Shown here: positions 16,937 to 25,169 of the stretch, piece by piece
Layout: each line of letters begins with the position of its first letter
Position numbering within the stretch: position 1 is the stretch's first letter
Origin: Betaproteobacteria bacterium
GTDB taxonomy: Bacteria > Pseudomonadota > Gammaproteobacteria > Burkholderiales > Casimicrobiaceae
Length of the DNA stretch: 64,000 bases
Assembly (NCBI GenBank): GCA_016717855.1
Contig: JADKEV010000035.1
Location: forward strand, 1-64,000
Direction of reading: 5' to 3'
Position numbers and translations under genes: made by a program
Notes under the pieces: model-generated
Database searches by the model: none
The model's input: only the letters and a program-made list of their open reading frames with translations
What the model was told of the DNA's origin: nothing

Positions 16937-18454
16937 CTATCCGACGCGGGCCGCGGGCTCCACATAGCCATAGCGCAGATTGGTACGCCCGCCGCCCGAC
17001 CGGTCGTACTCCGCCTTGGCCAGGCTTACGCTGTCCTGCGCCAGTGCCGCGCGTTGCGGCCGCGTGAAGTGGTACAGCCGCGCCGAGTTGTCGCCGAAGA
17101 TGGCGCTCTTGACCGGGCCGTCGGCAGCCCCCAGCGGCGCGAAGCCGTATTTCAGTTGCATCTCCTCGGGAATCTCCAGCCGGCGCAGCGCCTCGATCTG
17201 CCATTGCGGCGCGCCCGTCCACACCGCATCGGTGCCCCATACCACATGGTCGGCGCCCAGGCCCTGGATCAGCTGGCCCAGCATCGCGGCGCACAGGCGC
17301 GGTTCGGCCACCGTGCTCTGGGCGAAGATCTGGCCCAGGTCGCCGTAGACGTTCTTCACGCCGAACTTGCGCGGTATCTCGGCCAGGTCCGTCACCCAGT
17401 CGATGCGTCCGGTTTTCTCGAACTGCTCCCAGCCTGTGTTCTGCGCGCCGCCGGTGAAGCGGAAGGCCGAGTGGTAGACGATGAAGTTGAGCTGCGGCCA
17501 GTCCCTGGCCGCCTTGCCCACGTCGCGCACGTCCGCATACGGCAGCAGCTCCGGAAAACGGTCGGTCGTGGTCTGTGGAAACAGCCCCTTGTGCACGCAC
17601 ACATTGGCCAGCCCGGGCTGGGTCCGGCTCGCCCGCACCAGCTTCTCGTAGAACGGGTAGAGCAGCTTCTCATCGTCGAGCCGCCATGGGTGTTTCGCCA
17701 GGTGCTTGTTGGTGTTGTCGCCCACGGTGTAGCCCTTGAACGAATCGGGCTTGAGCAGCTCCAGGTCGCGCTCCACCTTGTCCAGCCAGCCCGGCATGCC
17801 GGGCATGAAGATGGCGTGCGAGAACAGGCGTTTGCTGCCCGCCTTGGTGTTGACGTTGGTGCGGGCCTCGGCCTTCATCTCGTTGGTGAGGAACCAGTCG
17901 CGCGGGTCTTCCGATCCCGAGCCGGAAATCAGCGCCACCTTGGTGTCGCTGTCGAGATAGATTTCCTTGAAGTAGTTGGCGAACTTCAGGTCGTCCAGGG
18001 TCTGCGGCTTGCCCGCCAGCGCCGGGTTCCAGCCGGCCTTGCCCACTGCCTCGCGCCCGCGCACGAAACCCTCCAGCCGCGTGTCGTCGCGCAGGAAGTG
18101 GGTGTGCATGTCCATGATGAACTGGCCCTTGAGCGATGCCGCGCGCGCGTTGGCCATCTCGGGTGTCTGGGCTTCGGCGCGGCTCACCAGGTATAGCGGC
18201 CCGAAGGTGTCGTTCATCGCCACAAAGGCCGCCGCCATGCCGGCCGCGCCCTGGAAGAACGCGCGTCGCGACACCCCCTGCTTCTTCGCCAGCGCGGTCC
18301 CCAACTGCTTGATGCGCGCTTCGAACTCGCGCTGCTTCGCGCTTTGCGTGGCGGGCAGGAACTCGTCGCTGGAGACCGACTGCGTGGGAATGGGCGAGCG
18401 GAACCGGAGGCGCTCGGCGGGGATGAGCCGTTCCAGGTCATCGGGTGACAACAT
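16937..18454 (-). CDS. Tat-type amidohydrolase (metal-dependent TIM-barrel hydrolase)
   Basis: 505 residues from ATG 18454, set by GAGGAG upstream. After ~60 hydrophilic residues (LSPDDLERLIPAERLRFRSP...) comes a twin-arginine-like segment SRRAFFQGAAGMAAAFVA, then the amidohydrolase-2 barrel. Visible parts are IMDMHTHFLRDD (metal HxH), DVGKAARDWPQLNFIVYHSA, VYGDLGQIFAQS and ADHVVWGTDAVW (late Asp). The Tat motif is unusually far from the N-terminus. A fragment of a paralogue's first ~45 codons lies at 26894-27030. The substrate is unknown. Confidence 0.8.
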   Translation of the reverse strand: MLSPDDLERLIPAERLRFRSPIPTQSVSSDEFLPATQSAKQREFEARIKQLGTALAKKQGVSRRAFFQGAAGMAAAFVAMNDTFGPLYLVSRAEAQTPEMANARAASLKGQFIMDMHTHFLRDDTRLEGFVRGREAVGKAGWNPALAGKPQTLDDLKFANYFKEIYLDSDTKVALISGSGSEDPRDWFLTNEMKAEARTNVNTKAGSKRLFSHAIFMPGMPGWLDKVERDLELLKPDSFKGYTVGDNTNKHLAKHPWRLDDEKLLYPFYEKLVRASRTQPGLANVCVHKGLFPQTTTDRFPELLPYADVRDVGKAARDWPQLNFIVYHSAFRFTGGAQNTGWEQFEKTGRIDWVTDLAEIPRKFGVKNVYGDLGQIFAQSTVAEPRLCAAMLGQLIQGLGADHVVWGTDAVWTGAPQWQIEALRRLEIPEEMQLKYGFAPLGAADGPVKSAIFGDNSARLYHFTRPQRAALAQDSVSLAKAEYDRSGGGRTNLRYGYVEPAARVG

Positions 18455-18480
18455 GGTGTTTTCTCCTCTGGTTGGTGTTC

Positions 18481-18512
18481 GCTCAGAAGGGCGCATCCAG
18501 GCGCGCTGCTAC
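18481..18512 (-). pseudogene. Last codons of an upstream gene also found at 27059
   Basis: Just upstream of the amidohydrolase, the minus strand reads ARLDAPF and a stop (TCA on the plus strand, 18482-18484). This matches AGLDAPP and stop, the end of the membrane gene at 27059-28101. The DNA around it (GTTGGTGTTCGCTCAG...GGGCGCATCCAG) is nearly identical at both sites and then diverges. This copy therefore keeps only the tail of the membrane gene, while the other site keeps only the head of the amidohydrolase. Confidence 0.65.
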
Positions 18513-18539
18513 GTCCGTGGTGCAGGAGTGCGCAAGCTT

Positions 18540-20015
18540 TTACGGTGGCAAACTGAACACTGTGCCGATGTTGCAGTGCGCAGCCGTCGTGGCGCACACA
18601 CTGTAGCAGGGCGACTGTGGACTTGGCTCGCAGGATGCGCGGGTGGGGGGGCCGGCCGCGGGGCGCCCCGGCCGCCGGCCCCCGCGGGGGCGCACGCGCA
18701 AGAGCAGGTCCTCGCGGTGCGGCGCGGCGAAGAGTTGCATGCCTATCGGCAACTTTCCGGGCCGCAGGATCGGGACCGTCAGCGCAGGGCAGTCGGTCCC
18801 CGCGAGCGGTTGCGCGAACCAGCCCAGCGTCGGACCGGTCGGCAGGTCGCGGCCGCCGATGCGTATCGTCCGGCTTCCCAGCGGCGGGGCCACGCACGGC
18901 GTCGCCGGCAGCAGCAGCACGTCGACCCGCTCCAGCAGCCGCAGGACTTCCGCGGTGTGCCAGCGCCGGAAGCGTTGCGCGTGCAGATACCATTGCGCGG
19001 GCAGCAGCGCGTGCGCGAGGAAACGCTCGCGGGTCAGCGGATCGAAGCCTTCGAGGTTCGCGCGCAGCGCTTCCAGCTTGCCTACCGCGCTCTCGCTGGT
19101 GTGCACCAGCATCGCCGCGGCCCGCGCGCGCGCCGGCTCCGGAAAGTCGACGCACGCGGTGATGCGCAGCGCGGCGGCGGCCAGAGCGACCGCCTCGGTC
19201 GCGTCGTCGTCGAGCCCTTCGGCGAAGTAGCCGCCGGCGCGTGCCAGCCGCAGGCCGTCGGCGCCCGCATCCAGCGTATCGACGGTGCGGCGCGCGGCGA
19301 GGCCGCCACCGCACAAGGCGTCGAGGCACAGCGCGACATCGCGCGCGCTGCGCGCCAGCGGACCGACAGTGCCGATCGTGCCGCTCTCACCCAGCAGCCC
19401 TTCCGCCGACACCGTGCCGCGCGTCGGCCGCAATCCGTAGACCCCGCACAGCGACGCCGGCAGGCGAATCGAACCGAGACCGTCGCCGCCCAGCGTGACG
19501 GGCAGGATGCCGGCCGCGACCGCCGCGGCGGAACCGCCGGACGAGCCGCCCGCGGTGCGCGTCGGATCATGCGGGTTGCGGGTCGATCCGAACCGCGCGT
19601 TCTCGGTGGTGCCGCCCATGCCGAACTCGTCCATGTTCAGCGCGCCGATGCAGACGGCGCCGGCCGCTTCGAGCCGGCGCACGACAACCGCATCGCGGGC
19701 GGCGGGCGGATCGCCGGCGTGCAGCGCGGAACCGCCGCTGGTGGTCAGCCCGGCGATGTCGATCATCGCCTTGACGCCGAACGGGACGCCTGCGAGCGGC
19801 CCCGGGGCGATCCCGGCGCGACGCGACGCGTCGAGCGCCGCTGCCTTGGCGCGCGCGCGGTCCGCGGCCACCGCGGTGAAGGCATTGATCGTCGGATCGA
19901 GCGCGGCAATGCGCTTCAGTGTCGCTTCCAGCACCGCGGTCGCCGATACCGCGCCCGACTGCACCGCGGCGGCGACGGCAGCCGCCGATGCGTCGGCGCG
20001 CAACGCGTCGCTCAC
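18540..20015 (-). CDS. atzE: AtzE-like amidase (1-carboxybiuret hydrolase family)
   Basis: Amidase-signature enzyme: catalytic Lys in GVPFGVKAMIDIAGLTTSGG and Gly/Ser-rich TRTAGGSSGGSAAAVAAGIL with the cis-Ser/Ser pair. The AtzE subtype is suggested by the adjacent AtzG-like small subunit. The GTG start at 20015 overlaps the atzG stop. The last ~50 residues after FAAPHREDLLLRV are Arg/Pro/Cys-rich, unlike any amidase, and end in the rearranged DNA near 18510. A frameshift in the G/C runs at ~18645-18710 or a breakpoint has probably altered the true C-terminus. The position in a sugar-acid operon is odd for a cyanurate-type enzyme. Confidence 0.75.
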   Translation of the reverse strand: MSDALRADASAAAVAAAVQSGAVSATAVLEATLKRIAALDPTINAFTAVAADRARAKAAALDASRRAGIAPGPLAGVPFGVKAMIDIAGLTTSGGSALHAGDPPAARDAVVVRRLEAAGAVCIGALNMDEFGMGGTTENARFGSTRNPHDPTRTAGGSSGGSAAAVAAGILPVTLGGDGLGSIRLPASLCGVYGLRPTRGTVSAEGLLGESGTIGTVGPLARSARDVALCLDALCGGGLAARRTVDTLDAGADGLRLARAGGYFAEGLDDDATEAVALAAAALRITACVDFPEPARARAAAMLVHTSESAVGKLEALRANLEGFDPLTRERFLAHALLPAQWYLHAQRFRRWHTAEVLRLLERVDVLLLPATPCVAPPLGSRTIRIGGRDLPTGPTLGWFAQPLAGTDCPALTVPILRPGKLPIGMQLFAAPHREDLLLRVRPRGGRRPGRPAAGPPTRASCEPSPQSPCYSVCATTAAHCNIGTVFSLPP

Positions 20016-20203
20016 GCCGGGTCGTCGCCGCCGGCGAGTGCGGGGTCGGCCGGGGCGGGCAGCGGAAAGTCGATCACATCCGCTGCCATTGCATGCAGGC
20101 GCGCGAGGTTCGCAGCGACGCCGTCGCGGTACGCCGCAGGGACAGGCAAGTCGACCGCGGCTGCTGCCGCGTCGAGGTAGGCGTAGGGGTCGAAGGTGTT
20201 CAT
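20012..20203 (-). CDS. atzG: AtzG-like small subunit (DUF4089-type)
   Basis: 63 residues: FDPYAYLDAAAAAVDLPVPA, then a segment ending RLHAMAADVIDFPLP. The pattern DLP.....V..NL.....A......PLP is that of AtzG/DUF4089 proteins, which form a complex with AtzE and are needed for its activity. Start ATG 20203; the TGA overlaps the GTG of atzE. It lies 4 bp after the SAF-domain gene, in the same operon. Confidence 0.75.
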   Translation of the reverse strand: MNTFDPYAYLDAAAAAVDLPVPAAYRDGVAANLARLHAMAADVIDFPLPAPADPALAGGDDPA

Positions 20204-20207
20204 GCGC

Positions 20208-20504
20208 TCACGTCGCGCCGCCCGCCGCCTGCGCGCGGCGGCTGCGCAGGTTATGCACATGCACCCAGCCGCCCTGCCGGACCGGCGCCGTGGTCTGGCC
20301 TATGCACTGGCCGTACTTGATCACGGCGGTGCCGGCCGCGAGGTCGGCCAATGCGATCTTGTGGCAGAGCGCGACCGGCTCGAGCGCCGTGATGGCGATC
20401 ACGCCCGCCGCGGTCCACACGGCCACCGTCTCGCCGGCGGCGATCGGCTGGAGCACGGTGGCGACGTTGTCGCCCGCGGCCAGTGTGGTGGCCTGCCAGT
20501 TCAT
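20208..20504 (-). CDS. UxaA-family hydro-lyase small part (SAF domain)
   Basis: 98 residues forming an SAF domain: ALCHKIALADLAAGTAVIKY, then GQCIGQTTAPVRQGGWVHVH and NL. This is the N-terminal domain of altronate/galactarate dehydratases encoded as a separate gene. His residues in CHK and HVHNL are conserved in the family. The ATG at 20504 overlaps the stop of the large-subunit gene. It probably assembles with the 20501-21664 product. Confidence 0.85.
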   Translation of the reverse strand: MNWQATTLAAGDNVATVLQPIAAGETVAVWTAAGVIAITALEPVALCHKIALADLAAGTAVIKYGQCIGQTTAPVRQGGWVHVHNLRSRRAQAAGGAT

Positions 20505-21664
20505 AGTGCGGGCCCGAGCCGGCTCACAACGTCTTCGCCTTCGTCGAGAATCTCGCCCCAGGTCAGCGTGCCCGACGCCACTTCGAGGACCAGTGCCTGC
20601 AGCCGCGCGGCGGCGTCCGCCAGCGACGCGCGGCGCGCGAACACATCGCTCGCGTCGAAGTCGAGTTGCTCACGCAGCCGCCGCGTCGCGACCGGATTGC
20701 CGGAGATCTTGATCGTCGGCGCCAGCCCGCTGACAAAGCTGTTGCCCACGCCGGTGGTGAACAGCACGAGTTGCGCGCCCGAAGCCACCAACCCGCCGAC
20801 GGATTCCGGCGCGTAGGCCGGCGCGTCCATCAGGTACAAGCCGGGCCCGGGCAGCGGCTCGGCGATGCCGACCACGCCGCGTATCGGCGAGCGGCCGCCC
20901 TTGGCGATCGCGCCCAGCGACTTCTCCTCGATGGTGGTGAGGCCCGCCGCGATGTTGGTCGGCCCCGGATTGTTGCCGAGCAGGTCCAGCCCGGCATCGA
21001 TCGCGGTGCGTTCGCGGCGGAGCACCGCCGCCTCGATCGCGCGCGCCACCTCGGGATTCGCGGCCCGCGCGGTGAGCAGATGCTCGGCGCCCAGCCACTC
21101 GATGGTTTCGCCGAACACCGCGCGCCCGCCAGCGTCGATCAGCGCGTCGACGACGGCGCCGACCAGCGGGTTCGCCACCAGGCCGGAACTCGGATCGGAG
21201 CGGCCGCATTCCATGCCCAGGAACAGTTCGGCGAGCGGCACCGGGACGCGGCGCGCGCGCGATGCCTCGCGCATCATCCTGGCCGCGATCCGCGTGCCGC
21301 GTTCGGTGAGCGTGAGCGCGTCGTGGTCGCAGTCGTCGAGGATCAGCGCTTCCACCGGCTTGGCCGTAAGCGCGATGCTCGCCACGACTTCGTCGACCAG
21401 CGGCGGCGAGGCGCCGATGACCAGCACGGCGCCCACGTTCGGATGCGCGCCGAATGCGGTCAGTGCGCGCCGCTGCAGCGCCGCGTCGTCGCCGACCAGG
21501 CCGCTGCCGTATGGCGTCGTCACCACGCGCGCGCCCGGCACCGCGCGGCCGATACGGCGCGCGGTCGGCCCGGTCAGCCCGGTGACCGACAGGATCAATA
21601 CGTGATTGCGGACGCCGACCGTGCCATCGGGGCGGCGAAAGCCGTCGAACGCGGGGCCGGTCAT
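20501..21664 (-). CDS. UxaA-family hydro-lyase large part (altronate/galactarate dehydratase-like)
   Basis: 387 residues: FRRPDGTVGVRNHVLILSVT, ILDDCDHDALTL, FLGMECGRSDPSSGLVANPL, LGNNPGPTNIAAGLTTIEEK, VLFTTGVGNSFVSGLAPTIK and ISGNP. These are hallmarks of the D-galactarate/altronate dehydratase C-terminal domain, including the metal-binding Cys of GMECGRSD. Such enzymes remove water from sugar acids to give 2-keto-3-deoxy acids; a few act on sulfolactate. Start ATG 21664 overlaps the aldo-keto reductase stop. The operon suggests a sugar oxidised first by that reductase. Confidence 0.88.
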   Translation of the reverse strand: MTGPAFDGFRRPDGTVGVRNHVLILSVTGLTGPTARRIGRAVPGARVVTTPYGSGLVGDDAALQRRALTAFGAHPNVGAVLVIGASPPLVDEVVASIALTAKPVEALILDDCDHDALTLTERGTRIAARMMREASRARRVPVPLAELFLGMECGRSDPSSGLVANPLVGAVVDALIDAGGRAVFGETIEWLGAEHLLTARAANPEVARAIEAAVLRRERTAIDAGLDLLGNNPGPTNIAAGLTTIEEKSLGAIAKGGRSPIRGVVGIAEPLPGPGLYLMDAPAYAPESVGGLVASGAQLVLFTTGVGNSFVSGLAPTIKISGNPVATRRLREQLDFDASDVFARRASLADAAARLQALVLEVASGTLTWGEILDEGEDVVSRLGPAL

Positions 21665-22668
21665 GCCGCGACTTCGCTGCGCGGCTCGGGCGCCTGCGCC
21701 GGCAGCAGGCGTTCGGCCTTCAGCTCGTCCCACAACGCGCCGGGAAGCGGCAGCGCGGCCCAGGCCATGTTCGTGTCCACTTCGGCCCGCGAGCGGTAGC
21801 CGCAGACCGCCGAGACCACGACCGGATGCGCGAGGGTGAACTGCAGCGCCGCGGCGCCCAGCGGCACGCGATGGCGCCGGCACACGGCTTCGATCCGCCG
21901 CGTGCGTTCCAGGATCTCCGGCGGCGCGGGCTGGTAGAAGAACCTGGCGCCGGCGGTCGCGCCGGTGGCGAGGATGCCCGAATTGAACGGCGAAGCGACG
22001 ATGACCGCGCGCTTCTGCTTCGCGCACAGCGGCAGGAAGTCGTCCAGCGCGGCGTGCTCGAGCAGCGTGTAGCCGCCGGCGAGCATGAAGCAGTCGAAGT
22101 CGCCCGCGCGGGCGAAGCGCGCGCAGACGTCCGCGCCCTTGACGCCGACGCCGATCGCGCGCACCACGCCCTCGCTCTTCAGCCTGAGCAGCGCACGGTA
22201 CGCGCCATTCATCGCCTCGCCGAACCGCTCTTCGTAAGCCTCGCCGTGCCAGCGCGGGTTCACGTCGTGCAGGAACGCGATGTCGATGCGGGCCAGTCCC
22301 AGCCGCTGCAGGCTGTCCTCGAACGAGCGCAGCGTGCCCTCGTAGCTGTAGTCGTAGTAGTAGTCGAACGGCATCTGCCCCGGCGCGGGCGCATCGGTCC
22401 GTGGACGCAGCCGCCGGCCGACCTTGGTCGAGAGCACGAACTCGTCGCGCGGCCGCTGCCGCAGCGCCGCCCCGGCAAAGTGTTCGCCCAGGCCGTTGCC
22501 ATAGAACGGCGCGGTGTCGAAGTAGCGGAAGCCGCGGTCGTACGCATAGCCCAGCAGATCGGCGGCCTCGCGCTCGGCGCCGATGTCGAACAGGCTGCCG
22601 CCGCCGTAGCCCAGCCGCGGCAAGGCCAGGGCGCCGGCCGCCGGCGGGTCGCCTGCGCGGACGATCAT
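21661..22668 (-). CDS. Aldo/keto reductase (L-fucose dehydrogenase/D-threo-aldose 1-dehydrogenase-like)
   Basis: 335 residues. LPRLGYGGGSLFDIGAEREA, FDTAPFYGNGLGEHFAGAAL with catalytic Asp and Tyr, VLSTKVGRRL with Lys, and DIAFLHDVNPRW with His form the AKR tetrad. The DYYYDYSYEGTLRSFEDSLQ segment is typical of the aldose-dehydrogenase branch. Predicted NAD(P)-dependent oxidation of an aldose to its lactone, feeding the UxaA-like dehydratase downstream. Both ends overlap neighbouring genes by 4 bp. Confidence 0.85.
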   Translation of the reverse strand: MIVRAGDPPAAGALALPRLGYGGGSLFDIGAEREAADLLGYAYDRGFRYFDTAPFYGNGLGEHFAGAALRQRPRDEFVLSTKVGRRLRPRTDAPAPGQMPFDYYYDYSYEGTLRSFEDSLQRLGLARIDIAFLHDVNPRWHGEAYEERFGEAMNGAYRALLRLKSEGVVRAIGVGVKGADVCARFARAGDFDCFMLAGGYTLLEHAALDDFLPLCAKQKRAVIVASPFNSGILATGATAGARFFYQPAPPEILERTRRIEAVCRRHRVPLGAAALQFTLAHPVVVSAVCGYRSRAEVDTNMAWAALPLPGALWDELKAERLLPAQAPEPRSEVAA

Positions 22669-24015
22669 TTGAGGTCGGGCAGGCGGCCGGTCTTGCGCCC
22701 GGCACGCGTCATCAGGTCCTGGACTTCGGCGGCGCCGCGATTGAGCGTCTCGGCCACCGATGCCTTGCCGATCACGCATTCGTTCAGGCGCAGCGAGAGC
22801 AGCGAATTCATCTGCGCGGCTTCGGGCACGACCGCGTACATCTTCGCCACCTGCGAATTTTCCGCCTGGGCCTTGAGGAAGCGAAACTTGGGATCGCGCG
22901 CGATATCGGTCTTGCCCATGTCGGCGCGCACCGGCACCGCGCCGTAGCGCGTGTAGGCGATCTGCCGGTCGAGGCCCTGGAACCAGGTCAGGAACGCCAG
23001 CGCGGCCTGCTGGCGCTCGCGCGGCACGTTGCGCGCGATGGCGCCGATCCAGTGGCCGGCGCGGCTGGCATGCTTGCCGCCGGCGCCGCGCGGAATCAGC
23101 GCGGTCTCGAACTTGCCGACCACGGCGGACTTGGCCGGGTCTTCCAGCTGCGCCCAGGCGCCGACGATGCCGACAGTCTGCGCGGCCTTGCCGGTGGCCA
23201 TCAGCTGGATCATCTGGCCCTGGCTGACCGAGCCCGCCGTCGGATAGCCGCCGCCCTTGCCGAGCTTCACGTAGAACTCGAGCGCGGCGCGCGCGGCCGG
23301 GCTGTTGAACACGACGCTGAAATCGCCCGCGGCGGCGTTGGCGAAGATGTCCCCGCCGAAGCTGAACAGGTAGTTCGCGAAGTCGGCCAGCGCCGAGTCG
23401 CGGTCGTCGCGATGCACGAAGCCGTAGACGCGCGAGCCGTCGTTGAGCCTGGCCGCGTTCTCGAGCACCTGGTCCCAGGTCTCGGGCACCTTCAGCCCGT
23501 GCTGGTCGTACAGGTCCTTGCGGTAATAGAGCACTTCGACGTTGCCGTTGATCGGCACGCCCATCAGCTTGCCGCCGGCGGCGTCGAAGCTGCGCACTTT
23601 CTCGTTCCAGAAAATGGTGCCGCCGAACGTGTTGATCTGCGGATCCAGCTTGAAGCCCGGCTCGAGGTCGGTCAGCGGCACCAGGAAGCCGCCGTCGAAG
23701 AATTCGACCATCCAGTTGTTGTCGATCGCCAGCAGGTCGTAGGACCCGGCGCCCGCGCGCAGCGAGTTGCGGATCTTGTCCAGCGCGCCGGCATACGGAT
23801 TGACGTCGAGCTCGATCTTGTTCCCCGTTTCCTTCGTGTATTGCTCGGCCAATTGCCGGAAGCCGCCGAACCACGGGGACTGGTTGATCACCATGGTGAT
23901 CGGCGCGACACGGGGGACCTGCTTGGGCGCCGACCTGGCGTGCAAGCGTGCTGGCGCCTAGCGCGGCGGCGCCGGCATAGGTCAGAAACTGGCGGCGATT
24001 CAGGGCGGCGGGCAT
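22665..24015 (-). CDS. Sugar ABC transporter substrate-binding protein, Tat signal (single-base frameshift)
   Basis: The N-terminus from ATG 24015 (Shine-Dalgarno GGAGGAA) reads LNRRQFLTYAGAAALGASTL, a twin-arginine signal. The mature protein continues in another frame as APITMVINQSPWFGGFRQLA, YDLLAIDNNWMVEFFDGGFL, MGVPINGNVEVLYYRKDLYD, an extracellular family-1 binding protein. Deleting one base from the run of five at 23912-23916 joins the two parts (449 aa). First gene of the minus-strand sugar operon, expressed from the LacI-operator region, and partner of the permeases at 25166-26865. Confidence 0.85.
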
Positions 24016-24045
24016 GGCGGGTTCCTCCAATCGATTCGAGACGGC

Positions 24046-24085
24046 TGCGCAAACATCTGTATTACAAGCATGTTTGCGCAAACAT
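24046..24085. promoter_or_regulatory. LacI-type operators in the divergent sugar promoter region
   Basis: ATGTTTGCGCAAACAT (24070-24085) is a perfect 16-bp palindrome with the central CG typical of LacI-family sites. A second half-site, TGCGCAAACAT (24046-24056), is an exact inverted copy of ATGTTTGCGCA. Both lie between the divergent starts of the binding-protein gene (24015) and the lacI gene (24132), so the regulator probably represses both directions. Confidence 0.75.
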
Positions 24086-24131
24086 TCCAATCTTGCTACA
24101 GTCATGCAGCCATGTCAAATACCGGATTCGC

Positions 24132-25169
24132 ATGAGAGACCGGCCGGACCAGCCGCGTGCGGCGGACAGCGGGAATGCGCCGCGCCTGACCGATGTCGCG
24201 CGCGTCGCGCGGCTGTCGGCGATGACCGTTTCACGAGCGCTGCGCGAGCCGGAAAAGGTGTCGGCCGAAGCGCGCGCGCGCGTCGCCGCGGCGATCGCCG
24301 AGACCGGCTACGTGCCCGACCTGGTGGCGAGCAGCCTGACCAGCCGCCGCACGCGCCTGGTCGGGCTGGTGATCCCCACGATCACCGCCTCGATCTACGC
24401 GGCGACCGTCGCCGGGATGACCGCGGTGTTGCGCGCCCGGCAATTCGAGGCGCTGATCGGCGACAGCGGCTACGTGCTCGATGGCGAAGAGAAGCTCGTC
24501 GCCGCGTTCCTCGGCCGGCGCGCCGACGGCATCGTGCTGAGCAACGTCGAGCATACCGGCGGGACCCGCCGCGCGCTGGAGCGCGCGCGCATTCCGGTGG
24601 TCGAGACCGGCAACCTCACCGCCGATCCGATCGACATGGTCGTCGGCTTTTCCAATCATGCGGCCGCGCTGGCGATGATGGGCCATCTGGCCGGCCGCGG
24701 GCATCGGACGATAGGCTTCATCGGCGCGGCGGTCGCCGGCAATCCGCAGGCCGCGGATCGCCGGCGCGCTTACGACGAAGCCGTCGCCGCGCACGGGCTG
24801 ACCCGCGCGCCAGCGCTGACCATCGAGTGCCCATCCGACCTGGAGGCCGGCGCGAAGGCGCTGGTGCGGATCTGCGAGCGCCATCCCGAAGTGACCGCCA
24901 TCTTCGCCGCCAGCGAAGTGCGCGCGATCGGCGCCCTGCTCGAATGCCAGCGCCGCGGCTGGCAGGTGCCCGGGCGCATCGCGATCGCGGGCTTCAACGA
25001 CGCGGGGATGGGCGCCTGGCTGGTGCCGGCGCTGACGACGGTGCGCATCCCGCGCGAGGAAATCGGGCGCCGCGCCGCGCAGATGATCCTCGACCGGCTC
25101 GAAGGCCGCGCGATCGCGGAAGCGCAGGTCGACGTCGGTTTCGAACTGGCCGTGCGGGAGAGCGCATGA
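24132..25169 (+). CDS. LacI-family transcriptional regulator
   Basis: 345 residues. N-terminal helix-turn-helix and hinge: LTDVARVARLSAMTVSRALR, then TGYVPDLVASSLTSRRTRLV. The periplasmic-binding-like sensor domain follows (LVGLVIPTITASIYAATVAG; TIGFIGAA; IAGFNDAGMGAWLVPALTTV). The likely operator is the 24046-24085 palindrome pair. The stop overlaps the first permease start (ATGA), so regulator and permeases are cotranscribed. Confidence 0.93.
   Translation: MRDRPDQPRAADSGNAPRLTDVARVARLSAMTVSRALREPEKVSAEARARVAAAIAETGYVPDLVASSLTSRRTRLVGLVIPTITASIYAATVAGMTAVLRARQFEALIGDSGYVLDGEEKLVAAFLGRRADGIVLSNVEHTGGTRRALERARIPVVETGNLTADPIDMVVGFSNHAAALAMMGHLAGRGHRTIGFIGAAVAGNPQAADRRRAYDEAVAAHGLTRAPALTIECPSDLEAGAKALVRICERHPEVTAIFAASEVRAIGALLECQRRGWQVPGRIAIAGFNDAGMGAWLVPALTTVRIPREEIGRRAAQMILDRLEGRAIAEAQVDVGFELAVRESA

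Noticed and set aside
23900..23945. Start of the sugar-binding protein at the in-frame ATG near 23945
   Set aside because: No Shine-Dalgarno, and a twin-arginine signal with a strong GGAGGAA site lies just upstream in another frame, so a one-base indel is the better explanation.
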